Below the pieces are notes generated by a model. That model ran no database searches, was not told the origin of the DNA, and was given only the letters and a program-made list of their open reading frames with translations. Of a stretch of DNA of 64,000 bases, positions 35,268 through 43,363 are shown in pieces; positions within the stretch are counted from its first letter, which is position 1, and the number at the start of each line of letters is the position of its first letter. A program made the translations under genes and the position numbers. Origin of the DNA: Marinomonas spartinae (GTDB lineage: Bacteria > Pseudomonadota > Gammaproteobacteria > Pseudomonadales > Marinomonadaceae); NCBI RefSeq assembly GCF_900089775.1, contig NZ_FLOB01000001.1:682001-746000 (forward strand), given 5' to 3'.

Positions 35268-36824
35268 ATGATAAATACAACTATTCCATACGCAATAGAA
35301 TTGCGTGATATAAGCAAGCGCTTTGGTGCTGTTCAGGCCAATAAAGACATTTGCTTGCAAGTACCTAAGGGAAGTATTCACGGTATCATCGGTGAAAATG
35401 GGGCAGGAAAATCCACTTTGATGAGTATCATTTATGGCTTTTATGAGGCAGATACAGGCCATATTGAAGTGGATGGCGAAATCGTCAACATTCGCACTTC
35501 TCAAGATGCGATAAAAGCGGGCATCGGTATGGTTCACCAACACTTTATGCTAGTGGAAAATTTTACCGTACTGGAAAACGTCATGTTAGGTGCCGAAGGA
35601 GGTGCCTTATTACGAAAAGGGGTCAGTAAAGCGCGTACTGAGTTAAAGCGATTGGCCTCCCAGTATAGTTTGGATATTGATGTCGATGCGATAGTGGAAG
35701 AGCTTCCCGTTGGCCTACAACAACGCGTGGAAATTTTGAAAGCCCTATATCGTGGCGCGCGAATTTTGATCCTCGATGAACCTACAGGGGTACTGACCCC
35801 CCAGGAAGCTGATCATCTGTTTCGTATTTTGCACTCGTTGAAAGAAAAGGGTGTGACTGTTTTATTGATCACCCATAAGTTACGCGAAATTTTGGCCTCG
35901 ACTGACAATGTTTCTGTTATGCGTCAAGGCGAAATGGTTGCTCATCGAGAAACATCGAAAACTAATAAAGAAGAACTGGCTGAATTGATGGTCGGTAAAA
36001 AAGTTCGTTTGACGGTTAATAAAGAGGAAGCTGAGCCGGGTAAGGTTGTGTTATCGGCTAAACATCTTTCTCAGTTTGACAGCCAAGGCGTAAAGCGCTT
36101 GAAAGATGTCAGCTTAGAGTTGCGTGCTGGTGAGATTCTGGGGATTGCGGGCGTCTCTGGAAACGGTCAGAGTGAGCTCTTGAATGTGTTGTCCGGTATT
36201 ACGGTTATGAGCGAAGGCGAAATTCATTTCGCAGGTGATGTCATATCTGCCACTGTACCAAAAACGGCGGCACAAGTGCGCGATATGGGAATGGCTCATG
36301 TGCCAGAAGATCGTCATAAGATGGGGTTGGTAACAGGGTTTGAGGCCTATGAGTCAGCTGTATTAGGCTACCATAATTCGCCTGTTTACAATGGTAAGTT
36401 TCTTATGAATCGCAAGGTCATGTTGGATGAATGCAGTACGCGCATGGCGGCATGGGATGTTCGTCCACCCAATCCATACCTGAAAACGGCTAATTTTTCA
36501 GGTGGTAATCAGCAAAAGATTGTGATTGCCCGTGAAGTAGAACAAAACCCAGATGTGTTGCTGATTGGTCAGCCAACACGCGGCGTTGACATTGGTGCAA
36601 TTGAAAATATTCATGAGCAAATTGTTAGTTTAAGAGACGCAGGTAAAGCGATTTTATTAGTCTCGGTAGAGTTGGATGAAATTATGGCATTGAGTGATCG
36701 CATCCTCGTGATGTTTGATGGTGCGGTGGTTGGCGAGCTGGATGCAAAAGATGCTAACGAACGCGTTCTTGGTTTGATGATGGCAAATTCTTATAGTGAT
36801 GACCCACGAGGAGAGCCAGCATGA
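35268..36824 (+). CDS. Nucleoside ABC transporter ATP-binding protein, tandem ATPase
   Basis: 518 residues with two ATPase modules, as in RbsA/NupA-type proteins. The first has Walker A GENGAGKST, Q-loop MVHQHFML and Walker B ARILILDEPTGVL, but its signature is LPVGLQQR rather than LSGGQ. The second has a weak Walker A GVSGNGQSE, signature FSGGNQQKIVIARE and a QPTRGVDIGA segment where a DEP is usual. This asymmetry is normal for BMP-linked importers. It overlaps the permease gene by 4 bp. Confidence 0.94.
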   Translation: MINTTIPYAIELRDISKRFGAVQANKDICLQVPKGSIHGIIGENGAGKSTLMSIIYGFYEADTGHIEVDGEIVNIRTSQDAIKAGIGMVHQHFMLVENFTVLENVMLGAEGGALLRKGVSKARTELKRLASQYSLDIDVDAIVEELPVGLQQRVEILKALYRGARILILDEPTGVLTPQEADHLFRILHSLKEKGVTVLLITHKLREILASTDNVSVMRQGEMVAHRETSKTNKEELAELMVGKKVRLTVNKEEAEPGKVVLSAKHLSQFDSQGVKRLKDVSLELRAGEILGIAGVSGNGQSELLNVLSGITVMSEGEIHFAGDVISATVPKTAAQVRDMGMAHVPEDRHKMGLVTGFEAYESAVLGYHNSPVYNGKFLMNRKVMLDECSTRMAAWDVRPPNPYLKTANFSGGNQQKIVIAREVEQNPDVLLIGQPTRGVDIGAIENIHEQIVSLRDAGKAILLVSVELDEIMALSDRILVMFDGAVVGELDAKDANERVLGLMMANSYSDDPRGEPA

Positions 36825-37930
36825 ATCAGGCAAAAGTCCCAGTGTGGGTCAACATTGCATTGATCCCATTGTTAAACATTACCTTGGCATTTGTGATTTC
36901 CGGTTTGGTGATTTATGCCATTGGTCAAAATCCAATTGAAGCCGCTGGCTACATGATTTACGGTGCTTTTGGTTACAGTGAAGGGATTGGCTACACCTTA
37001 TATTACGCAACAAACTTTATTTTTACTGGGTTGGCTGTATGCGTGGCCTTTAAAGCTGGGTTGTTTAATATCGGTGGTGAAGGTCAAGCCTATATTGGTG
37101 GCTTAGGCGTTGGTTTAGTGTGTCTTGCATTGGATCACACTATGCCATTTATTGTGATTGCGCCCCTAGCGATTATTGGAGCAGCGGTATTTGGGGCCGC
37201 TTGGGCCTATGTGCCTGCTTATCTCCAAGCTCGTCGTGGTAGCCATATTGTTATTACTACGATCATGTTCAACTTTATTGCGTCGTCTTTGATGGTTTAT
37301 CTCATGGTGAACTGGTTAAAAGGGACGCAAAATATGTCTTTAAACAGTCGCACGTTTGAGCACAGTGCTTGGATGCCTTATTTGCATACGCTGTTGAGCC
37401 CATTGGGAATTGATATTGGTGACTCTCCGGTCAACCTTTCGTTTTTTTGGGCCTTGTTGTGCTGTTTTGGGGTATGGCTATTAGTTTGGCATACTCGCTG
37501 GGGATATCAGTTGCGTACCTTAGGAACAAATCCTACCGCTGCAAAATACGCTGGTATTGATACCGCAAAAGTCACGATTTGGGTAATGATGGTATCGGGC
37601 GCGCTAGCAGGGTTTGTTGGTTTAAATGAAATAATGGGGGTCAACCACAGTTTGCTGCTGAATTTTGCGGCGGGTTATGGCTTTACTGGGATTGCGGTCG
37701 CATTGATGGGACGTAATCACCCTATTGGTATTTTCCTTGCGGCGATCTTGTTCGGCGCTTTATATCAAGGTGGCGCAGAGGTGTCGTTTGATATGCCGCA
37801 AATTACGCCGGACATTGTCGTAGTGGTTCAAGGTTTGGTTATTTTGTTTTCTGGTGCTTTGGAGCACATGTTTAAAGATCGCATAGAAGGCTTCTTTATT
37901 CGCAGAGCCGCAGCAGCACAGGAGAAATAA
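36821..37930 (+). CDS. Nucleoside ABC transporter permease, first subunit
   Basis: 369 residues, about ten hydrophobic helices, with FNIGGEGQAYIGGLGVG and LGTNPTAAKYAGI, hallmarks of the BPD_transp_2 permeases paired with BMP proteins. It forms the channel with the next product. The ATG overlaps the ATPase stop (ATGA). Confidence 0.94.
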   Translation: MNQAKVPVWVNIALIPLLNITLAFVISGLVIYAIGQNPIEAAGYMIYGAFGYSEGIGYTLYYATNFIFTGLAVCVAFKAGLFNIGGEGQAYIGGLGVGLVCLALDHTMPFIVIAPLAIIGAAVFGAAWAYVPAYLQARRGSHIVITTIMFNFIASSLMVYLMVNWLKGTQNMSLNSRTFEHSAWMPYLHTLLSPLGIDIGDSPVNLSFFWALLCCFGVWLLVWHTRWGYQLRTLGTNPTAAKYAGIDTAKVTIWVMMVSGALAGFVGLNEIMGVNHSLLLNFAAGYGFTGIAVALMGRNHPIGIFLAAILFGALYQGGAEVSFDMPQITPDIVVVVQGLVILFSGALEHMFKDRIEGFFIRRAAAAQEK

Positions 37931-37931
37931 A

Positions 37932-38900
37932 ATGTACGATACGCTTATTCAAATGTTGGACGCTACTGTGCGTGTTTCTGCACCACTCATTTTGGCGGCT
38001 TTGGCGGGGCTTTTTTCTGAGCGAGCAGGGATTGTTGATATCAGCTTGGAAGGGAAAATCCTCGGTAGTGCATTCGCGGCGGCGGCGGCTTCTGCCGTGT
38101 TTGGTTCTGCTTGGATTGGTTTGGTTTTTGGTATCATCGCATCCGTTGCTTTGGCTTTGATACACGGTTTTGCCTGTATTACCCATCGTGGTGATCATAT
38201 TGTCTCGGGGGTGGCGATTAACACGATTGTTGCTGGGATGACGGTAACCCTTGGTTTGCATTGGTTTCATTTGGGAGGGCAAACACCTGCTCTGTCAGGT
38301 GATCAGCGCTTCTTAGCTATTACCTTGCCATTCGCTCATGCGATGCAGGATGTCCCTGTTATTGGGCAGATATATTCGAACCTGATTAGTGGTCATAATA
38401 TTTTAGTGTATTTGGCTTTCATCATGGTGCCGGTGACGTATTGGATTGTCTATAAAACGCGATTTGGGTTACGTCTTCGTGCTGTTGGGGAAAACCCCCA
38501 CGCGGTTGATACGGCAGGTATTTCGGTAACTTGGTTACGCTATCGAGCAGTGATGGTGTGTGGTGTTTTGTGTGGAGTAGCCGGTGCGTATTTGTCGACA
38601 GCGCACAATGCGGGTTTCTTGAAAAATATGAGTGCAGGCCAGGGATATATGGCACTGGCGGCATTGATATTTGGTAAATGGCGACCTGTTCCTGTGATGT
38701 TTGCTTGTTTGCTATTTGGCTTTTTGAATGCGGTGGCAGTACGTTTACAAGGTGTGATTATTCCTGGTCTTGGAGAAGTGCCAGTACAGGCAATTGAATC
38801 GCTACCTTATGTATTAACCATATTGCTATTGGCGGGTTTTATCGGGAAAGCTGTTGGGCCAAAAGCGGTGGGTCGTCCTTATGTTAAAGAGCGAGCCTAA
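37932..38900 (+). CDS. Nucleoside ABC transporter permease, second subunit
   Basis: 322 residues, about nine helices, with FSERAGIVDISLEGKILGSAF, AVGENPHAVDTAGI and AGAYLSTAHNAGF. It starts one base after the previous stop and ends 16 bp before the cytidine deaminase start. Confidence 0.94.
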   Translation: MYDTLIQMLDATVRVSAPLILAALAGLFSERAGIVDISLEGKILGSAFAAAAASAVFGSAWIGLVFGIIASVALALIHGFACITHRGDHIVSGVAINTIVAGMTVTLGLHWFHLGGQTPALSGDQRFLAITLPFAHAMQDVPVIGQIYSNLISGHNILVYLAFIMVPVTYWIVYKTRFGLRLRAVGENPHAVDTAGISVTWLRYRAVMVCGVLCGVAGAYLSTAHNAGFLKNMSAGQGYMALAALIFGKWRPVPVMFACLLFGFLNAVAVRLQGVIIPGLGEVPVQAIESLPYVLTILLLAGFIGKAVGPKAVGRPYVKERA

Positions 38901-38916
38901 CGGCGGGATGGGAACG

Positions 38917-39315
38917 ATGGAAAATTCAGAGCTTTTTGAGCTAGCAAAAAAATCGATGGATAAGGCTTATGTGCCTTACTCCCATTTCCATGTTGGTGCG
39001 GCAATTTTGACCATGAGTGGTAAGTATTACTCAGGTTGCAATGTAGAGAATGCAGCTTATCCAGAGGGAACCTGTGCCGAAGCAGGAGCTATTGCGGCCA
39101 TGGTTCGTGGTGGTGATACTCAAATTAAAGACATTTATATAATGGGGAAAGGAGACATGTTAGTGACTCCTTGTGGTGGTTGTCGGCAGAAAATTCGTGA
39201 GTTTGCTACTGAGCAAACGAGAATCCATGTTTGTAACCCAACACAAGTACAGAAAACCCTTACTATGGATGAGTTACTGCCTTTGTCATTTGGTCCAGAG
39301 AACCTTGCCAAATAA
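38917..39315 (+). CDS. cdd: Cytidine deaminase
   Basis: 132 residues, the short homotetramer type. The zinc and catalytic motifs are CNVENAAYPEGTCAEAGAI, with the first Cys and the proton-shuttle Glu, and TPCGGCRQKIREF. It converts cytidine and deoxycytidine to uridines. As the last gene of the importer operon it processes what is taken up, the best clue that the transporter moves pyrimidine nucleosides or a broad set. An ATG three codons upstream (38908) is an equal choice; longer starts overlap the permease gene. Confidence 0.93.
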   Translation: MENSELFELAKKSMDKAYVPYSHFHVGAAILTMSGKYYSGCNVENAAYPEGTCAEAGAIAAMVRGGDTQIKDIYIMGKGDMLVTPCGGCRQKIREFATEQTRIHVCNPTQVQKTLTMDELLPLSFGPENLAK

Positions 39316-39356
39316 TAAGGGTGACTGATTCGGTCTTTAGTTTGTCTCTGTTAAAT

Positions 39357-39392
39357 AAAAAAACCACGCTTAAAAGCGTGGTTTTTTTTATG
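39357..39392. terminator. Bidirectional terminator between cdd and the AbrB-family gene
   Basis: AAAAAACCACGCTT and AAGCGTGGTTTTTT form a long stem with A-runs before and T-runs after, so it works on both strands between convergent genes. Confidence 0.93.
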
Positions 39393-39404
39393 CTCTGAAG
39401 ACGT

Positions 39405-40514
39405 TTATAGCGCGGTTTCATTTGGGCGCTTGGCGGACAACCAGCGAGCAAGTAAAGGTCCAATAATCAATACTAAGAGGAAGCGTAAAATTTGCATTGT
39501 CATGACGAAGGCGACATCGGCATTGGTGGCGGCGGCAATAATAGCGACGGAATCGGCTCCACCTGGGCTAGTAGCCAGAAAAGCTGTGAGCGGATCTATA
39601 TCGGCAAAATACACCAATAAAACAGCAAAGCAGCCATTGAGAAATAATAACGCTAATATAGAGCCTAATACATAGGGAAAGACTTTAGCGGCATGGCGCA
39701 CGACTTCTGGTGAAAATCGAAAGCCAATCCCCCAGCCCAATATGCCATAGCTAATGGTGAGATACCAAGTGGGTAATACAATGGTTAGTAGCCCGGTCGC
39801 TTTCAGTAATACACCTAAAGCAATCGAAATGAGTAAAGGGCCACCAGGCAAGCGCAGCTTCACTCCGATATAAGAGGCAATGCCAATGAGTAACAAGGTG
39901 AGCCCAAAGCCTTGCCATGAGCTGACTAAGAGCCAATTGCTGGCTGCATGATTGGACGTTGAGCTGACATTATAGATATGTGCGACAACGGATGCTGCAA
40001 CTACACAACAGGCCACTCGTAAATATTGCATCATGGCAACCAATCGAATATCGGCACCATACGCCTCACACATGAGGGTCATCGCCCCAGCGGCACCGGG
40101 AGAAGAGCCCCAGATAGCCGTGGTGCCGGGCAGTAATCCGGTGCGGCTTAGTAGCCAGCCGAGAAAACTCGATGCGACAACAGTGGATAAGGTGCCAAGT
40201 AAAAAAACAGGCCAGTCTTTGGCAACTTCAGTGTAGAGGTTTAGAGGTAGATGAGAGGCAATCATGACGCCTAGTGAACCTTGCGCCAATAGGAAGAAAG
40301 GTCTATAGAGCTTTAACCTTGCTCCTCTTATGGTGATGATAATCGCGGCGATCATTGGGCCAAGTAGCAGCGCGGCAGGTAAGTGGAACCATTCTAAGAA
40401 GCCACCGATGACGCTGGAAAGGGCAAATAACAGAATAAAAGACTGATATTTGGGTTTGTTTTCTGGCTCGCAGTGTGGTTTGTTGGTCGTCATGAGGCTG
40501 ATTTTTCGGTCCAT
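39405..40514 (-). CDS. AbrB-family membrane protein (PF05145)
   Basis: 369 residues, about ten helices in two related halves. The repeated motifs are LPAALLLGPMIAAII / LPGGPLLISIALGVL and SSPGAAGAMTLMCEAYGAD / TSPGGADSVAIIAAATNAD. The family, once called ammonia monooxygenase regulators, is thought to be transporters, but substrates are unknown. The start is uncertain: 40514 and 40493 both lack a ribosome site. Confidence 0.85.
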   Translation of the reverse strand: MDRKISLMTTNKPHCEPENKPKYQSFILLFALSSVIGGFLEWFHLPAALLLGPMIAAIIITIRGARLKLYRPFFLLAQGSLGVMIASHLPLNLYTEVAKDWPVFLLGTLSTVVASSFLGWLLSRTGLLPGTTAIWGSSPGAAGAMTLMCEAYGADIRLVAMMQYLRVACCVVAASVVAHIYNVSSTSNHAASNWLLVSSWQGFGLTLLLIGIASYIGVKLRLPGGPLLISIALGVLLKATGLLTIVLPTWYLTISYGILGWGIGFRFSPEVVRHAAKVFPYVLGSILALLFLNGCFAVLLVYFADIDPLTAFLATSPGGADSVAIIAAATNADVAFVMTMQILRFLLVLIIGPLLARWLSAKRPNETAL

Positions 40515-40651
40515 GAATAAGAGGGTTTTCAGAACATTGATTCTGGAGCATACCTGAAATATTGGCGAAAAATGATATTAAAAAGTAAACTGTCTTAAAA
40601 TATTCGCATTTTATAATTGCTCATATTAAGTCTTCATTAAATGGAACCTCT

Positions 40652-41041
40652 ATGTTAAAGATTACTGTCGTTAGTTGGATTGTGTTGCCTTTTTTATTAT
40701 CTGCTTGTGCTAGTGCCCCAATGACACATTCTGAATCGCGAGGCTTTGTCGAGTATGGTAAAGCCAGCTACTATGCGGCTAAATATCAAGGTCGAAAAAC
40801 TGCCAGCGGAGAGCGCTTTAATCAACATGCCTTAACCGCTGCACATAAGCGTTTGGCATTTGGGTCTAAGGTTAAGGTGATTAATCTAGCAAATGGTAAG
40901 AGTGTGGTGGTGAGGATAAATGATAGAGGGCCTTATAGCAGTGGTCGTATTATCGATTTGAGTAAGGCTGCTTTTAAACGGATTGCTAGTGTTCATAAAG
41001 GTGTTATTAATGTGAAAATCATTGTGTTATCTTCAAAATAG
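40652..41041 (+). CDS. RlpA-like double-psi beta-barrel lipoprotein
   Basis: 129 residues. The lipoprotein signal ends LLSA-C with the acylated Cys near residue 19. The DPBB domain has [36 protein letters not shown] and [23 protein letters not shown] with the catalytic Asp. This is RlpA, a septal lytic transglycosylase, without the C-terminal SPOR domain that carries it to denuded septal glycan. It may therefore be a paralogue with a general envelope role. Confidence 0.88.
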   Translation: MLKITVVSWIVLPFLLSACASAPMTHSESRGFVEYGKASYYAAKYQGRKTASGERFNQHALTAAHKRLAFGSKVKVINLANGKSVVVRINDRGPYSSGRIIDLSKAAFKRIASVHKGVINVKIIVLSSK

Positions 41042-41074
41042 TCTCTTAAGGGCGCTAATGGCTTTTTGGGGGAT

Positions 41075-42664
41075 TTATGTGAGAAAATTTGGATGATGTA
41101 TTTCAAGGTAGTTTTCTAGTTTATCTGTTGTCATTGGGTGGGCAAAAAGCCAGCCCTGCCCCATCGCATCGGTTGATAAAGAGGTGAGGTAGGTTAATTG
41201 TTCTTGTGTTTCTATTCCCTCGAAAACTACCGTAACATCGAGCTTTTGAAGCATAAAAAAAATCGCGTTGAGCATATTTTGATTGATGGACTCCGTACCG
41301 ATAGACTGAGTAAAAATTTTATCCACTTTAATTTCATTAGGTCGTATCTTGCTTAGCCAAGACAAATTCGCATAACCTGTACCAAAGTCATCTAACGAGA
41401 TTTTATAGCCGGCTTTAGTGAACTCAGCGACAGACTTTTCAATTAAATCAACCCCATCATTTGTTCGTTCGGTGACTTCGAAAATGACTCTATCATGGGC
41501 AATATGATAGAGTTCAGCTTGTTTATTAATAAAACATAAAATTTGACCTTGCGATATGTCCTTCATTGATAGGTTAATGCTTAGGCTTATGTCTGGGTAT
41601 TTCTTCATGATAGGCGACATGTCTTGAAAGGCACGATGAACCACCAGATGGCTTAATTTTTCCATGAGATCGTGTTTTTCGGCTAAATCGATAAAGACAT
41701 CAGGAGAGACTCTTCCAAAGGTTTTATCGTGCCAGCGAGCGAGTGCTTCTACTCCTGTTATCTCATGTGTTACAAGGCAGAGTTTGGGTTGGTATTCTAG
41801 GTAAATATCACCATTATTAATGGCTCTTTTTAAATGTTGTAATTGCGACCTATGCCTTGTGCTAGATAGAAATAAGATATAACTTAAAGTTAGCCCAGAG
41901 ATAGTACTCACTATAATGGCGATTAATAAATTACTATCTGATGTGCCTAATAACCCCATTTTATTATTTTTAATAATAATGCATTGATCTTTATTTGCAC
42001 AGGATTTTTTTGTCATGCTCGTTAAAGTGGTGCCCGTTTTTGCCTTTATTAAGGTCTCAGGTGATATGTTACCATAATGTCTAAAAATATAGTTAAATGT
42101 TTTCAGTTCAAAGGCGACATTGTTATTTTTATTTAATTTGTAATAATATTTATTAAATAAATCTTTTTTTATTAAAATTAATGTGTGGCCAATGCTAAGC
42201 ATGTTAATGATAGTGTTTTTTGTAATTGGATCAGGTGTATTTTTCCAGTGTTTAAAGTTTTTTGAAAATATTTTTGACTCTTTTTGTAGAGAAATTGGAT
42301 TTTTTAGTGTTCCCCAGCTAGCAGAGCAGATAATTTGATTTTTTTTAATGTGAGCAATATCTTTAATGTACTTGTCTCTCCATAAAGCTCGTCTCATTTT
42401 ATTAAGGTTTTCTTGTGAGCAAAGAGGGCTATTGTCTGATTTTGCACTAGATAAAGCGGACATTATCTCGCTATTTAGTATTCGGCTTTCTAATCCCATT
42501 TTATCTAAGTCAGAGTTGAGGTTTTTTTTATCTTCATTGAATAAAAGGAAATGAATAAGTGTCAGCGTAATTAAAAAACCCAAAATGGCAGGAATCACCA
42601 AGAATAATAATCGATAGATTTTTTTTCGTTTTATACCAAGTGAGAGGAGGTGGGGCTGGGTCAT
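41075..42664 (-). CDS. CSS-motif EAL phosphodiesterase
   Basis: 529 residues. There are two membrane helices (about 18-42 and 245-268) around a periplasmic CSS domain with the redox motif ICSAS. A cytoplasmic EAL domain has EALARW, SINLSMKD, FEVTERT, DDFGTGYANL, KVDKIF and FEGIET, all active-site residues being present. It should break c-di-GMP to pGpG. In related Pdc proteins a CSS disulfide set by DsbA/DsbB controls activity. A second cysteine pair in SCANKDQC adds to the redox picture. The codon use is AT-rich. Confidence 0.93.
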   Translation of the reverse strand: MTQPHLLSLGIKRKKIYRLLFLVIPAILGFLITLTLIHFLLFNEDKKNLNSDLDKMGLESRILNSEIMSALSSAKSDNSPLCSQENLNKMRRALWRDKYIKDIAHIKKNQIICSASWGTLKNPISLQKESKIFSKNFKHWKNTPDPITKNTIINMLSIGHTLILIKKDLFNKYYYKLNKNNNVAFELKTFNYIFRHYGNISPETLIKAKTGTTLTSMTKKSCANKDQCIIIKNNKMGLLGTSDSNLLIAIIVSTISGLTLSYILFLSSTRHRSQLQHLKRAINNGDIYLEYQPKLCLVTHEITGVEALARWHDKTFGRVSPDVFIDLAEKHDLMEKLSHLVVHRAFQDMSPIMKKYPDISLSINLSMKDISQGQILCFINKQAELYHIAHDRVIFEVTERTNDGVDLIEKSVAEFTKAGYKISLDDFGTGYANLSWLSKIRPNEIKVDKIFTQSIGTESINQNMLNAIFFMLQKLDVTVVFEGIETQEQLTYLTSLSTDAMGQGWLFAHPMTTDKLENYLEIHHPNFLT

Positions 42665-43078
42665 CCGTTTTTGGGCCTATGAGAGAATATCTATTTTTTT
42701 TGTGATTGTAAGAAAGTGTATCTATTTTAAATATATTTTTGTTTATTTGATCGTTTTTTTACAAAAAATTACATTTTTTTCAAAATCCTTCTGCTTTGGC
42801 CTAACTATGTCGTTTACGATAAGTGGTTCTTTTTCGCTAATGAAAGTTAAGAAGTTGTCCAATGCAATTGACTGTCGATAGTGTTTTAACTCTGGAGATG
42901 GGCCAGAATAGACGTCTATTTGACGAGTTAGCTAGTACGCAGTAAGTGCTTCTTTGCTAAAGCTCGAACAGAATCTGCTCAATATTTGTTCTTTTTTAGT
43001 GTTTTTTGTTGATTGAGTCGCCTTTATTTCTAGCAGTTATGTCTGACTTTAAGGGATAATAGTCAAGCTTACTGTATT
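42665..43078. other. Intergenic region between the EAL gene and feoA
   Basis: About 415 bp of AT-rich DNA between divergent genes, rich in T-runs. No gene, tRNA or clear hairpin was recognised besides the Fur-like site at its right edge. Confidence 0.5.
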
Positions 43079-43097
43079 GATAATTATTATTATGTTC
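43079..43097 (+). promoter_or_regulatory. Fur-box-like site before feoA
   Basis: GATAATTATTATTATGTTC agrees with the 19-bp Fur consensus at 14 positions by hand alignment and ends 17 bp before the feoA ATG. Ferrous iron uptake genes are classically Fur-repressed. Confidence 0.6.
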
Positions 43098-43114
43098 ATT
43101 TTTTGGGGGCGGAA

Positions 43115-43363
43115 ATGGTTTTGTCGGAGTTAACAAGGGGTCAAGAAGCAACTATTCATCATGTGTCTCACCCGCGTGATGATATGCAAATACAACTCAA
43201 CGCATTGGGTTTTGATCCTGGTGAAACGATAAAACTATTAATGAAAGCCCCCTTAGGAAACCCCCTTCAAGTGAAAGTTGGTGCTACTTTGATTGCTATC
43301 CATACGGACGATGCTCAGCATGTACATTTGTGTGATGGGGATTGCGAGGGACACGACGAATGA
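43115..43363 (+). CDS. feoA: Ferrous iron transport protein A
   Basis: An 82-residue SH3-like cytoplasmic protein with LTRGQEATIHHV, LNALGFDPGETIKLLMKAPLGNP and an acidic/Cys tail, CDGDCEGHDE. It supports FeoB. The ATG at 43115 has GGGGGCGGA upstream; a TTG four codons earlier overlaps that site. Its stop overlaps the feoB ATG (ATGA). Confidence 0.95.
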   Translation: MVLSELTRGQEATIHHVSHPRDDMQIQLNALGFDPGETIKLLMKAPLGNPLQVKVGATLIAIHTDDAQHVHLCDGDCEGHDE

